DNA of 64,000 nt. It comes from Apodemus sylvaticus (Eukaryota > Chordata > Mammalia > Rodentia > Muridae). This document shows, piece by piece, positions 32,080 through 44,234 of the stretch. The stretch is from the NCBI RefSeq assembly GCF_947179515.1, contig NC_067487.1:44952014-45016013 (forward strand), written 5' to 3'. The notes beneath the pieces were generated by a model. That model made no database searches, had not been told where the DNA came from, and saw nothing but the letters and a program-made list of their open reading frames with translations. The translations under genes were made by a program, and so were the position numbers. Within the stretch, counting starts at the first letter, position 1; each line of letters begins with the position of its first letter.

Positions 32080-32830
32080 TTCTCCTTCCACTATAATATA
32101 CTCTATCTAGAAATGTTCCACCACAGAAATGAATCTCCTACTGAGAACATCATTGGAGCAACTACATTTGACAAGGTCTTTCCAGTCCTTACACAGAATA
32201 CAATAGACATTACTATTGTAAACTCTGGAGATGGATTGATTAGTTCTCCTTTTGGAAGGGCATTAAGTTTTTTTACTCTTTTCATCTTTGTAACAAAGCT
32301 AGAGGACAAAATAACTTCTCAAAGAAGCTAATCTTTTTTGCATGCATATTTGACCTCTATGATGAATTGTTATTGCAGGGATAGAAACAACACAAATGAT
32401 AAATGTTTCCTCCCTAGTAAGACAGGAATATAGCACAGCTGGGGAGAAATACACAAACATCCACAAGCAACAGAACGGGTCCTGAAAAACAAGTGAAAAG
32501 AAACATGTTTAAACAAAGTGAGTTTAATTCAATCTTTAACAACAACAACAAAATCAAATTTGTCTTTGCTTTTGGCTAGCTGTTTGACCCTATTAATGGT
32601 CATTTTTTTTCTACTTTTAAATGTCCCTGTGATTTTCCATAAACTAGTGAAATATCGTCCCCTACTGTTCAAGGCTGGTAAATTTTGTTATAAGTAAACC
32701 TGGAACCTAGATAATGCAACTCAGTTATTTCTTCTATGTCTAGTCAAACGGTTAATAATCAGTTCAGCAAACCCTTTTGTTAGCTTTATGATTTATTTTG
32801 TTTCTTAAATTATAGAGCTAAGGTAGACTG

Positions 32831-32831
<1 letters not shown>

Positions 32832-32881
<50 letters not shown>
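32832..32881. repeat. (CA)n microsatellite
   Basis: About 24 perfect CA units. The flanking 32080-32831 and 32882-33020 show nothing further. Confidence 0.95.
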
Positions 32882-32884
<3 letters not shown>

Positions 32885-33024
32885 TAAAGCTTTTCCCAAC
32901 AAACACATATATATTTAAAATTCATTTGTATTAAACTTAATCTGTTCTGGATGTTGTATTTACATGATTTGGGGGGCTGTCTAGGATTATAGTTACTTGT
33001 AGGGTTTTTATACTTGTAACCTAT

Positions 33025-33316
33025 ATAACTGGATCACTAACCAGGCAGCATTTACCAGCTGATATGAGCCCCTAAACGCATATACAGCAGAGGACTTCTG
33101 GGTCTGGCTGCAGTCAGAGAAGATGTACCTAACCCTCAAGAGACTGGAGGCCCAAGAGAGTTTAGAGGTCAGGTGGGGTAGGGTGTGGGGAGGATGGAGA
33201 CAAGGGGCTGGGGAGGAGGTATGGGATGTGGAAGTGTTGGAGGGTGTACCAGGAGAGGAGAAAAATCTGGAATGTAAAAAAAGAAAAACAATTAATAATA
33301 ATAATAACAAAGAACA
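33025..33316 (+). mobile_element. LINE-1 3'UTR end, sense, 5'-truncated
   Basis: Begins at about CACTAACCAGGCAGCATTTA and runs through ATACAGCAGAGGACTTCTGG, TCAAGAGACTGGAGGCCCAA and GGGGAGGAGGTATGGGATGT to TGGAATGTAAAAAAAG and an A-rich/ATAATA tail. I recognise it as a rodent L1-type 3' terminus with a G-rich polypurine stretch. It has no coding sequence. Confidence 0.65.
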
Positions 33317-34035
33317 GTCTTCCTAGCATAGTCCCTGTTCCTCACACACAGTCTTTCAGTAATAACTTGTTGTTTACTGTGTGTTGAAAATAATCTGCAT
33401 ACATAGAAAAAATGACAGACTTCCATTTCTGAACATACATTAGGGATTTGAGAGAACAGACTTTCAGGGAATATAATGGAGAAGGTATCTACTGGGCCAT
33501 TCCAATTGAAGAAAATGTAGTATTTTGTGCTTTACTTATAGGAAACTGATTAACCCAAAGCTGGAAAACACAGAGTATGAATTACATAAGCAGTTCCTGA
33601 CACAAAGCGCTGGTGCTGCAGGCAGTAATTATTCAATAATTACCTGTTAAATAATAAAATCAATTTAAATAGCATAGTTGTAATATTAGTTTCATTGTAG
33701 TCATATGTAGTCATTTGTGATTGTTTCTTCTTTGTAGCATGAAAATGGTAAAGAAGCTTCTAGTCTTAACCCTTGCTACACTGCTTATTCTATGAAGAAG
33801 AGGAAAGGGAAGCACACACTTGAGACAATGAAACATTTAATGTTAAATAAAAAAGAAACAGTACCAGAATTCAGGCAACAAAAGCTAGCCTCATCATTTA
33901 AAGGGATAACTGAGGTTTATGTGTCAACATATGCTACAGTATATTGAAGTTCACTGCACTTCTACATTAAGCAATTTAAAATAAGGAAATAGATTCATGT
34001 TTTATAGGAATGTATTTTTCTTATGTATACAAACT
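33317..34035. other. Unique sequence
   Basis: Nothing recognised apart from AT-rich patches. Confidence 0.35.
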
Positions 34036-34037
34036 CT

Positions 34038-34235
34038 ACATGGGCCAGCAGGATGAACCAGCCAGTAAAGGCATTTGCTGTAAAGCCTGAGAAATGATTT
34101 TCATCTTCAGGATTCTCGTGGTAGAAGAGAGCTGACTCCCCGGATTGTTCTGTGACTTGAACATGTGCCCTAAAGCATGTGCACATGTGTGTACATGTGC
34201 ATGCACATACAAATAATAAAATAATAAATAGAAAG
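34038..34235 (+). mobile_element. B3-type tRNA-derived SINE, sense
   Basis: Starts GGGCCAGCAGGATGAACCAG, a diverged form of the GGGCTGG.GAGATGGCTCAG head with the A box. It continues GTAAAGGCATTTGCTGTAAA and AGAGAGCTGACTCCC, then TGTGCACATGTGTGTACATG and a CAAATAATAAAATAATAAA tail. The same family occurs antisense at 9.4 kb and sense at 51.4 kb. Confidence 0.7.
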
Positions 34236-34434
34236 TGAGATGCAACATATAAATCTCAGCTGATAAATACTCAGCTTCTGAGTATTTATCACTTCTCATC
34301 AACATCATATGTGTAGTAATTTAGCATTTCCAAGCACACTAGAACATTGATAAACTACTTCCAATTATACAACATAATCTAATTCACGGGCCATCACACA
34401 TATAAGCAGCAGAAGGAAGGTCTTTCTCTCTAGC

Positions 34435-34624
34435 CAGTGGTTCTCAACTTTCCTAATGCTGAGACATTTTAATACAGTTCTTCATGTCATGGTGACCCCA
34501 ACCATATAATCATTTTCTATGCTTCTTTATAACTGTAATTTTGCTACAGTTATGGATCATAATGTGAATATCTATGTTTTCTAATGGTCTTTGGCAGTCA
34601 GGAACCACAGACTGAGAACCACTG
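34435..34624. mobile_element. URR1-type non-autonomous hAT (Charlie) DNA transposon
   Basis: Terminal inverted repeats are visible: CAGTGGTTCTCA at the left end and TGAGAACCACTG at the right. The interior matches the rodent URR1 pattern (AATACAGTTCTTCATGTCAT, GGTGACCCCAACCATA, AACTGTAATTTTGCTACAGT). The flanks TCTCTAGC and CTCTAGAG share a CTCTAG core, consistent with an imperfect 8-bp target-site duplication of hAT type. It is about 190 bp long and has no transposase. Confidence 0.85.
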
Positions 34625-34833
34625 CTCTAGAGTATATACACTCGCTATGATCAGCATTTCATTACTTCATTGAAAACTGGGTCTTATTAAATGTCCAAAG
34701 ATCTATACATAGATTAATAAATTAATTAAAAATAATTAAATGAGGCCAGAGTTTTTAAATGGATCTCATTCTAGTGTTAAGTTTTGGGCACATGCTATTT
34801 AAAATAAGTTAAATAATGAATTTTATCAAGTTT

Positions 34834-35903
34834 ATTTTTTTTTGTTTTTTGTTTTGTTTTGTTTTGTTTTTATTCGATGTATTCTTTATTTACATTTCAA
34901 ATGATTTCCCATTTTCTGGGTCCCCACTCCCCGCAAGTCCCATAAGTCCTCTTCCCTCCCCCTGTTCCTCCATCTACCCCTTCCCACTTCCCTGTTCTGG
35001 AATTCCCCTATACTGTTGCATTGAGTCTTTCCAGAACCAGGGGCCACTCCTCTATTCTTTTTGGACATCTTTAATATGTGGATTATTTCTTGGGTATTCC
35101 AAGTTTCTCGGTTATTATCCACTTATCAGTGAGTGCATACCATGACTGATGCTTTGAGACTGGGTTACCTCACTTAGTATGATGTTTTCCAGCTCCATAC
35201 ATTTGTCTACAGATTTCATGAATTCAATATTTCTAATGGCTGAATAGTATTCCATTGTGTAAATAGACCACATTTTTTGTATCCATTCCTCTGTTGAGGG
35301 ACACCTGGGTTGTTTCCAGCTTCTGGCTACTACAAATAGGGCTGCTATGAACATAGTGGAGCATGTATCCTTTTACATGCTGGGGAATCCTCTGGGTATA
35401 TGCCCAGGAGCAGTATAGCAGGGTCCTCTGGAAGTGCCATGCCCAGTTTTCTGAGGAACTGCCAGACTGATTTCCAAAGTGGTTGCACCGTCTTACAATC
35501 CCACCAGCAGTGGAGGAGTGTTCCTCTTTCTCCACATCCTCTCCAGCACCTGCTGTCTCCTGAGTTTTTGACCTTAGCCATTCTGACTGGTGTGAGGTGA
35601 AATCTCAGGGTTGTTTTGATTTGCATTTCCCTAATGATTAATGATGTTGAACATTTCTTAAGGTGTTTCTCATCCCTCTGAAGTTCGTCATGTGAAAAAT
35701 CTTTGTTTAGTTCGGTACCCCAATTTTTAATGGGATTATTTGCTTCTTTAGGTTCTACCTTCTTACGTTCTCTGTATATATTAGATATTAGCCCTCTGTC
35801 AGACTTAGGATTGGTGAAGATCCTTTCCCAATCTGTTGGTTGATGTTTTGTCCTTTTGACAGTGTCCTTTGCCTTACAGAAACTTTGTAGTTTTAGAAAG
35901 TTT
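34834..35903 (-). mobile_element. 5'-truncated LINE-1 (ORF2 C-terminus and 3'UTR), antisense
   Basis: The 3' end is at the left: a heterogeneous tail seen as T runs and TTTTG units (34834-34871), then ATTTACATTTCAAATGATTTC. The short 3'UTR runs to about 35110, and ORF2 ends there (SLISG then a stop). Minus frames 35115-35354 (MFIAALFVVARSWKQ, MEYYSAIRNIEF) and 35345-35626 (MQIKTTLRFHLTP, WRGCGERGTLLHCWWDC) are the ORF2 C-terminus, separated by a frameshift near 35350. The L1 match ends at CAGAAACTTTGTAGTTTTA. A 7-bp AAGTTTA occurs at both flanks, too short to be a sure target-site duplication. Confidence 0.93.
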
Positions 35904-37003
35904 AAAAGAAAACCCTATCAATTCTTTTGTGACACTTAGTCAAACTTTATAATTCTGCTTCCTATACAACAATCTATGCAGACAAATATTGATCTTTGTT
36001 CTTGATCATCAATAAAATATAGTACAAGCTGATTTTTAAATGCTATTTTATTATTCTCTTGAACGGATTTTCAACACAACTCAAACTAGAGTTCTAAAGA
36101 GGATTCTAGCAGGAGAAACATCCTCCTTTTTAATCTTTATAAACCTTTATAAAAGGTACACTTACATCTAATGTACTGAATACATTGAAATAAATATAAT
36201 TTTTTCATGAAAATGGAGAATATAAATCAATACAAAAACACTAAGTCAAGTATTACTACCAATGTGCTATAATAGATTGTTTTTCGTATGTATTTGATAC
36301 TGTTCAGTAGTCTTATTTGATTCTGTTTTAAGAATAGGATATCAATAACCAGAGCTGCTCATTGATTATCTAATTAGCCAGGTTATTCTGTACAAATACA
36401 TTCTTCTTTGTGCTCAATCATTGACCAAAATAAAACATTGTGCCTAAGTAAGTCTTTTACTACACAGGAGTTCAAAAGAGACTATTGATAATTTATCACA
36501 GCCAATTGTTACCTTTAGAATCCCATTGAATCATTCTCTGCATCTCTCCTTATACTGGTTCTATCCAACCGCATTGAATGCTTTAGTTTCATCTGTGCAT
36601 CACTGAAGAATCTTTTGTATTTCCTTTTGTATTTCCTTTTGTACTTCCTGTTCTCTCTGCCCTCTGAGGCATCTCCATAATGCCTGGTTTTCCATTCTGA
36701 AAAAGGACATGCCTCCCCTTGAACTGAACCATGGAAAATAAATTCCTACTGTTTAGCCCCCTGGTCCAATATTATTTATCACAATCCTTGTTGACTTTGC
36801 ATCAATCTCAAGTATTTTACATTTGTTCATTTGTCATTTATTTTCTCATTCTTTACTGGTCTTTCACACTTGAACATAACTGCTTCATTATAGATCTGGA
36901 TATTTTCATCATTGTTGGCCAACAGTAGCTCATTAATAATTTAAGAGAAGATAATTATTCATTATATTTAATAAAGTAGAGTATGTATATATATATATAT
37001 ATA
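35904..37003. other. Unique sequence before the full-length L1
   Basis: AT-rich, no gene. There is a short triplicated TTCCTTTTGTATTTCC-like stretch at 36615-36645 and an (AT)n run at 36986-37002. Confidence 0.4.
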
Positions 37004-37015
37004 GTTGCTATTTCT
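37004..37015. repeat. Target-site duplication of the full-length L1, left copy
   Basis: GTTGCTATTTCT, identical to 42912-42923. It is followed by a short T run that is the A-tail of the antisense L1. Confidence 0.85.
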
Positions 37016-37288
37016 TTTTTTTATTCAATATATTTTTTATTTACATTTCAAATGATATCCACTTTCCTAGCCCACCCACTCCCAGAAAGTCCCGTAAGTG
37101 TCTCCTCCCCCACAACTAAGTAAGTGTCTCTCTCCCCCTGTCCTCCCACCCACCCCTTCCCACTTCCCCGTTCTGGTTTTGCTGAATACTGCTTTACTGA
37201 GTCTTTCCAGAACAGGGGGCCACTCTTCCTTTCTTCTTGTACCTCATTTGATGTGTAGATTATGTTTTGGGTATTCCAGGTTTCTAGG

Positions 37289-40200
37289 TTAATATCCACT
37301 TATTCGTGAGTGCATACCAAGATTCACCTTTTGAGTCTGGGTTACCTCACTTAGTATGATGTTCTCTAGCTCCATCCATTTGCCTAAGAATTTCCTGAAT
37401 TCATTGTTTCTAATGGCTGAATAGTACTCCATTGTGTAGATATACCACATTTTTTGCATCCACACTTCTGTTGAGGGATACCTGGGTTCTTTCCAGCATC
37501 TGGCAATTATAAATAGGGCTGCTATGAACATAGTAGAGCATGTATCCTTACTACATGGTGGGGAATCCTCTGGGTATATGCCCAGGAGTTGTACAGCAGG
37601 ATCTTCTGGAAGTGAGGTGCCCACTTTTTGGAGGAACCACCAGACTGATTTCCAGAGTGGTTGTACCAATTTGCAACCCCACCAGCAATGGAGGAGTGTT
37701 CCTCCTTCTCCACACCCTCTCCAACACCTGCTGTCTCCTGAAATTTTAATCTTAGCCATTCTGACTGGTGTAAGGTGAAATCTCAGGGTTGTTTTGATTT
37801 GCATTTCCCTAATGACTAATGAAGTTGAGCATTTTTTGAGATGCTTCTCTGCCATCTGAAGTTCTTCAGGTGAGAATTCTTTGTATAACTCTGTATCCCA
37901 TTTTTTAATAGGGTTGTTTGGTTTTCTGGAGTCTAACTTCTTGAGTTCTTTATATATATTGGATATTAGCCCTCTATCTGATGTAGGATTGGTGAAGATC
38001 TTTTCCCAATTTGTTGGTTGCCGATTTGTCTTCTTGATGGTGTCCTTTGCCTTAAAGAAACTTCATAATTTTATGAGGTCCCATTTGTCAATTCTTGCTC
38101 TTAGAGCATATGCTATTGGTGTTCTGTTCAGAAACTTTCGCCCTGTACCGATGTCCTCAAGGGTCTTCCCCAGTTTCTTTTCTATTAGCTTCAGAGTGTC
38201 TGGCTTTATGTGGAGGTCCTTGATCCATTTGGATTTGAGCTTAGTACAAGGAGACAAAGATGGATCAATTTGCATTCTTCTGCATGCTGACCTCCAGTTG
38301 AACCAGCACCATTTGTTGAAAAGGCTATCTTTTTTCCATTGGATGTTTCCAGCCTCTTTGTCGAGGATCAACTGGCCATAGGTGTGTGGGTTCATTTCTG
38401 GATCTTCAATCCTGTTCCATTGATCCTCCTGCCTGTCACTGTACCAATACCATGCAGTTTTTAACACTATTCCTCTGTAGTATTGCTTGAGGTCAGGGAT
38501 ACTGATTCTCCCAGATTTTCTTTTGTTGCTGAGAATAGTTTTAGCTATCCTAGGTTTTTTGTTGTTCCAGATGAATTTGATAATTGCTCTTTCTAACTCT
38601 GTGAAGAATTGAGTTGGGATTTTGATGGGTATTGCATTGAATCTGTATATTGCTTTTGGCAAAATGGCCATTTTAACTATATTGATTCTACCGATCCATG
38701 AGCATGGGAGGTTTTCCCATTTTTGAGGTCTTCTTCCATTTCCTTCTTCAGAGTCTTGAAGTTCTTGTCATACAGATCTTTCACATGTTTGGTAAGAGTC
38801 ACCCCAAGATACTTTATACTGTTTGTGGCTATTGTGAAAGGGGTCATTTCCCTAATTTCTTTCTCAGCCTGCTTATCCTTTGAGTATAGGAAGGCCACTG
38901 ATTTGCTTGTGTTGATTTTATAACCTGCCACTTTGCTGAAGTTGTTTATCAGCTATAGGAGCTCTCTAGTGGAGTTTTTTGGGTCACTTAGGTAGATTAT
39001 CATGTCGTCTGCAAATAATGATAGTTTGACTTCTTCCTTTCCAATTTGTATCCCTTTGACCTCCTTATGTTGTCGAATTGCCTGAGCTAGTACCTCAAGT
39101 ACAATATTGAAAAGATAAGGAGAAAGGGGGCAGCCTTGTCTGGTCCCTGATTTCAGTGGGATTGCTTCAAGTTTCTCTCCATTTAGTTTGATGCTGGCTA
39201 CTGGTTTGCTGTATATTGCTTTTACTATGTTTAGGTATGGGCCTTGAATTCCTGTTCTCTCCAAGACTTTAAGCATGAAAGGATGCTGAATTTTGTCAAA
39301 TGCTTTTACAGCATCCAATGAAATGACCATGTGGTTTTGTTCTTTGAGTTTGTTTATGTAGTGGATTGCATTGATGGATTTCCGTATATTGAACCAACCC
39401 TGCATTCCCGGGATAAAGCCTACTTGATCATGGTGGATGATCGTTTTGATGTGTTCTTGGATTTGGTTGGCAAGAATTTTATTGAGTATTTTTGCATTGA
39501 TGTTCATAAGGTAATTGGTCTGAAGTTCTCTTTCTTTGTTGGATCTTTGTGTGGCTTTGGTATCAGCGTAATTTTGGCTTCATAGAAGGAATTGGGTAGT
39601 GTTCCTTCTGTTTCTATTTTGTGGAATAGTTTGAAGAGTGTGGTGTTAACTCTTCTTTGAAGGTCTGATAGAATTCTGCACTGAAACCATCTGGTCCTGT
39701 GCTTTTTTTGGTTGGAAGACTTTCGATGACTCCTTCTATTTCTTTAGGCATTATGGGACTGTTTAGATGGTCTAGTTGGTCCTGATTTAATTTTGGTATT
39801 TGGTATCTGTCAAGGAAATTGTCCATTTCCTCCAGATTCTCCAGTTGTGTTGAGTACAGTCTCTTGTAGTAGGATCTGATTATTTTTTGGATTTCCTCAG
39901 TTTCCGTTGTTATATCTCCCTTTTCATTTCTAAGTTTGTTAATTTGGATACTTTCTCTGTGCCCTTTGGTCAATCTGGCTAAGGGTTTATCTATCTTGTT
40001 GATTTTCTCAAAGAACCAGCTCCTGATTTTGTTGATTTTTTGTATGGTTCTCTTTGTTTCTACTTGATTGATTTCGGCCCTGAGTTTGATGATTTCCTGC
40101 CTTCTACTCCTCCTGGGTGAAATAGCTTCTTTTTGTTCCAGGGTTTTCAGGTGTGTCATTAAGCTGGTAATGTATGCTCTCTCCATTTTCTTTGTGGAGG

Positions 40201-41158
40201 CACTCAGGGCTATGAGTTTTCCACTTAGCACTGCTTTCATTGTGTCCCATAGATTTGAGCATGTTGTGTTTTCATTTTCATTGTGCTCTAAAAAGTCTTT
40301 AATTTCTTTCTTTATTTCTTCCTTGTCCAAGGAATCATTGAGTAGAATATTGTTCACTTTCCACATGTATGTGGGTTTTCTGTTGTTTTTGTTGCTATTG
40401 AAGACCACTTTTACTCAATAGGAGGCATGAGATTACTTCGATCTTCTTATATTTGTTGAGGTCTGTCTTGTGACCAATTATATGGTCGATTTTGGAGAAG
40501 GTGCCATGAGGTGCTGAGAAAAAGGTATATTCTTTTGTTGTAGGATAGAATGTTCTATATATATCTGTTAAATCTAATTGGTCCAAAGCTTCAATTAGTT
40601 TCATTGTGGCCCTGTTTAGTTTCTGTTTTCCTGATCGGTCCATTGAGGAAAGTGCAGTGTTGAAGTCACCCACAAATTATTGTGTTAGGTGCAATGTGTG
40701 CTTTGAGTTTTAATAAAGTTTCTTTTACGAAAGAGGGTGCCCTTGCATTTGGAGCATAGATGTTCAGGATTGAGAGTTCTTCTTGTTGTATTTTTCCTTT
40801 GACCATCAAGACGTGTCCCTCAGAGTCTCTTTTGATGACTTTGGGTTGAAAGTCAATTTTATCTGATATTAAAATGGCTACTCCAGCTTGTTTCCTGAGA
40901 CCATTTGCTTGTAAAATTGTCTTCCAGCCTTTTACTCTAAGGTAAAGTTTTGTTTGTCTTTGACCCTGAGGTGTGTTTCCTGTAAGCAGCAAAATGTAGG
41001 GTCCTGTTTACGTATCCAATCAGTTAGTCTGTGTCTTTTTAGTGGGGCATTAAGTCCATTGATGTTAAGAGATATTAAGGAATAATGATTGTTACTTCCT
41101 ATCATTTTTGACGTTATTTTTTAAATTTGATTGCTTATCTTCTTTTGGGCTTGATGAA
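37289..41158 (-). pseudogene. LINE-1 ORF2 (endonuclease-reverse transcriptase), broken
   Basis: ORF2p nicks target DNA and reverse-transcribes L1 RNA at the nick. The endonuclease domain keeps QETHL, NIYAPNA, GDFNT and SKIDHIIGHK, but the final SDH active-site motif is destroyed by a lesion near 40405-40430. The reverse transcriptase (minus 38953-39507) keeps DAVKAFDKIQH, GTRQGCPLSPYLFN and the catalytic FADD. A TAG at about 38950 then interrupts it, a frameshift near 38700 follows, and a TGA lies at about 38060. The C-terminal part (minus 37289-37855) keeps the cysteine motif CWRGCGEGGTLLHCWWGC and a natural end at SGY. Another frameshift separates 39507 from 39614. Protein function is lost. 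Confidence 0.95.
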
Positions 41159-41161
41159 AGG

Positions 41162-42229
41162 TTAATATCTTGCTTTTTCCAGGGTGAAGTTTCCCTCCTT
41201 GTATTGGTGTTTTCCTCCTATTATCCTTTGTAGGGCTGGGTTTGTGGATAGATATTGGGTAATCTTGGTTTTTTCGTGAAATATCTTAGTTTCTCCATCT
41301 ATGGTGATTGAGAGTTTTGCTGGATATAGTAGTTTTGGTTGGCATTTGTGTTCTCTTAGAGTCTGCATGAGATCTGCCCAGGACCTTCTAGCCTTCATAG
41401 TCTCAGGTGAAAAGTCTGCTGTGATTCTGATAGGTCTTCCTTTATATGTTACTTGGCCTTTTTCTCTTACTGCATTTAATATTCATTCTTTGTTTAGAAC
41501 ATTTGGTGTTTTGATTTTTATGTGACAGGAAGTATTTCTGTTCTGGTTCAGTCTGTTTGGAGTTCTGTAGGCTTCTTATATATTCATGGGCATCTCTCTC
41601 TTTAGGTTAGGGAAGTTTTCTTCCATAATTTTATTGAAGATATTTGCTGGCCCTTTAAGTTGTAAATCTTCACTCTCATCTATGCCTATAATCCTTAGGT
41701 TTGGTCTTCTCATTGTGTCCTGGATTTCCTGGATATTTTGGGTTACAAGCTTTTTGCATTTTGCATTTTCTTTAACTGTTGAGTCCATGGTTTCTATGGG
41801 ATCTTCAGCATCTGAGATTCTTTCTTCTATCTCTTGTATTCTGTTGTTGATATTTGCATCTCTGTCCACTGATTTCTTCCCAAGGCTTTCTATCTCCAAA
41901 GTTGTCTCCCTTTGAGTTTTCTTAGTTGTTTCTACTTCTGATTTTAGATCCTGGATGGTTTTGCTTAGCTCCTTCACTTGCTTGTTTGTGCTTTCCTGTA
42001 ATTCTTTAAGAGATTTTTGTGTTTCCTATTTCATGACCTCAGCCTGTTGACCAAAGTTCTCCTGTATTTCTTTAAGTGTTTTTTGTGTTTCCTCATTGTT
42101 GGCTTTTGTATTCTCCTGGATTTCTTTCAATGATTTTTGTGTTTCCCTTGTAAGGGCTTCTAACTTTTGATCCATTTTCTCCTGAATTTCTTTAAGTATG
42201 TCCTTCATCTGTTCCTGTACCAGCATCAT
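41162..42229 (-). pseudogene. LINE-1 ORF1 (RNA-binding chaperone), broken
   Basis: ORF1p trimerises through a coiled coil and coats L1 RNA. The N-terminal piece (minus 42026-42229) starts MMLVQEQMKDILKEIQEK and contains repeated LKEIQEN heptad-rich units, the length-variable coiled-coil repeats typical of rodent ORF1. A stop near 42025 precedes the second piece (minus 41576-41977), with the rest of the coiled coil (NNRIQEIEERISDAED) and the start of the RRM (PNLRIIGIDES). A frameshift around 41400-41575 leads to the C-terminal domain piece (RRSWADLMQTLREHKCQPKL, ITIDGETKIFHEK), which ends just before ORF2. Confidence 0.93.
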
Positions 42230-42911
42230 GACCAGTCATTTTAGATCCAAATCTTGTTTTACTGGCGTGATGGGGTATCCAGGACATGTTGATAGAGGAG
42301 AATTGGGTTCAGATGTTGCCATATTTCCTTGATTTCTGTTAGTGACATTCCTGTGTTTGCCTTTTGCCATCTAGTTCTCACTGGTGTTAGTTTGTCTTGT
42401 CAGTGCTGGACTCACCAGTGCAAGCTGCCCCTTCCCAGTTGGCCTCTGGTGCACAGCTTACCTCCTGCACTGCCTGTAGACAGGGTGCTGCTGCCCAGGC
42501 TGTTCAGATCCTGAAGCAGGCACCGGAAGGCTCCCGCTGGGGCCCGCTGGATTCACTGGAGCACACCGACTTCCCCCAGCTGGCCGCCTGGAAGCCCCTC
42601 TATCCTCTTGCAGGACCTGGCGATGTGGTGCCGCCGTCCAGGCTGATCTCAGTCTGTCCGATCTCTCTGGAGTCTGAAACCAAGATGGAGTTGAGCCTCT
42701 CCTGACTGACGGGAGGCCGAGTTCTGAAGTGGCTTCCGTGCAGGAAAGGCGCCGCACAACCGCAGTTGCTTGCCACCCGGCTGGTCAGCGAAGGTCAGTG
42801 GTCATGGGCGCAGGGCCTAACTGGACCCTGTGTCGCCTTGGTTCCACTGCTGATGGCCCTTCAGCTGGACCAGCCACTGCTGCACTGCCGCCACCGCCGC
42901 CGCCTCCCATT
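42230..42911 (-). promoter_or_regulatory. LINE-1 5'UTR / internal promoter
   Basis: The most GC-rich part of the window, with CpGs and a CCG-rich run at 42889-42905. No obvious ~200-bp tandem monomers are seen, unlike the mouse A/F/T promoters as I remember them, which leans slightly towards a rat-type or older 5'UTR. L1 5'UTRs carry an RNA polymerase II promoter, and some also direct antisense transcription into the flank. Whether this copy is active cannot be read from sequence. Confidence 0.75.
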
Positions 42912-42923
42912 GTTGCTATTTCT
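42912..42923. repeat. Target-site duplication of the full-length L1, right copy
   Basis: GTTGCTATTTCT, same as 37004-37015. The adjoining AA (ATTTCT/AA) fits the loose TTTT/AA preference of the L1 endonuclease. Confidence 0.85.
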
Positions 42924-44233
42924 AACACATCAATTAAAAGATGTTTGTGTAAAATAGCCATGTGTTTCAGAGGAAACAATTACTCTCATGGTTATACATG
43001 ATAACATTTAGCCATTGTGAAATAGTAATAATGTCTTGGATTTTTAAATATGTGGGTTTTTTCTCAGAACTCATACTGTCTGTGAACTTTTATGAAAAGC
43101 ATCTTCAGGAAAATTACACAGAATAACAATAATCAAGATGAGAGAGAATCACAAGTCAAAAGAAAAATCATTCTGTCGGGTTGTTTTCAGCAGCAATAAC
43201 CTGAGTTAATCAAACAGCTGCACATATAGTTCAGCTATGAACATAGAGAGTGGAGTAATGATGTTTCAAATGGATATTTATAATGTAGAACAACAGTGAC
43301 AGCTTCTCATTGTTGCTTCTAAGTGTGTGCCTTAGCCCATCTCTGAAGGATAGGATACTCACTTCTTTCTATTACAGTAGTAGAGAAATGGATTTAAACA
43401 GATTCTAAAGTTTTAAGACATATTTTTATGCATTACATTGTGAGGTGACTGTACCATGTGATTGAAAACAGAGACCTAATCTGGGAGTCCCAATTACCAG
43501 TGACCGATTCTATAAGTAATGATAAAATGGTAATCTCTGGAGGACACTGTCCTCTGGTCATCATGCATGTACACACACATGTACCCTCACATAAGAACAT
43601 GTACACACAAAAGAAACAAGAATACAAAAGATTGTCTTTAATTACATTAAAATATAAAACGATGAAAATGATATGACCCTTCTTACACATTAATGTTTTG
43701 AGCTGTTACGAGTGTATATGAATACTCTATATTATCTTGTTGAATCAAGAGCAAAAGCTGACAATAAGTTTTTACATAAAAATAATAATGATAACCAATG
43801 TTGAAAATCTCAGTCACATGCAATCACTTCTATGCTACAACAGCTTCCACCATAGTGCTAATATGCATATAATAAATAGTCCAAAATACTCAATATTTAT
43901 TACGCTAAAGTTCAATATTCTTAACACATTCTTTAATATTAATATCTTTACTTTCTGAGGTCTGTAATTTAGCATTTTAGATTATTGCTTATTGCAAATA
44001 CAAAAGGCAGATTTGAATGACAGATTACACATTTAACGGGTAATTATCCTTTAAATTTACTAACATTCTAAAATAGAACATGATGTACACATTGAGAATG
44101 AAACTCTCATTCTAATTGACTGAACTGATTCACAATGTGTGTGGCACAAAGTATCTGAAAAAGAATCCAACCCCCACAATGCCACAAAGAACTTCACCAC
44201 AGTAAAAGATTTCCTACTTATCTCATATTCACA
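42924..44233. other. Unique sequence
   Basis: No gene recognised. At 43430-43625 a CA/TG-rich stretch (CATGTACACACACATGTACC) might be the tail of a very old SINE, but no A/B boxes are convincing. Confidence 0.35.
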
Positions 44234-44234
44234 C

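Larger units (their letters stand above)
37016..42911 (-). mobile_element. Near full-length LINE-1, antisense, inactive
   Basis: About 5.9 kb with all parts in order on the minus strand: GC-rich 5'UTR (42911 to about 42230), ORF1 (42229 to about 41162), ORF2 (about 41158 to 37289), short 3'UTR and a short A-tail (T run at 37016-37022). Identical 12-bp duplications (GTTGCTATTTCT) flank both ends, so it is a complete, single insertion. Compared with 5'-truncated neighbours of the same family it shows only scattered lesions: at least two nonsense codons and several frameshifts in ORF2, and a stop and a frameshift in ORF1. It cannot encode functional proteins, although the 5'UTR could still initiate transcription. 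Confidence 0.95.

Noticed and set aside
37289..40992. Active L1 reverse transcriptase gene
   Set aside because: The FADD motif and endonuclease motifs are visible, but nonsense codons and several frameshifts separate them. No intact protein can be made.
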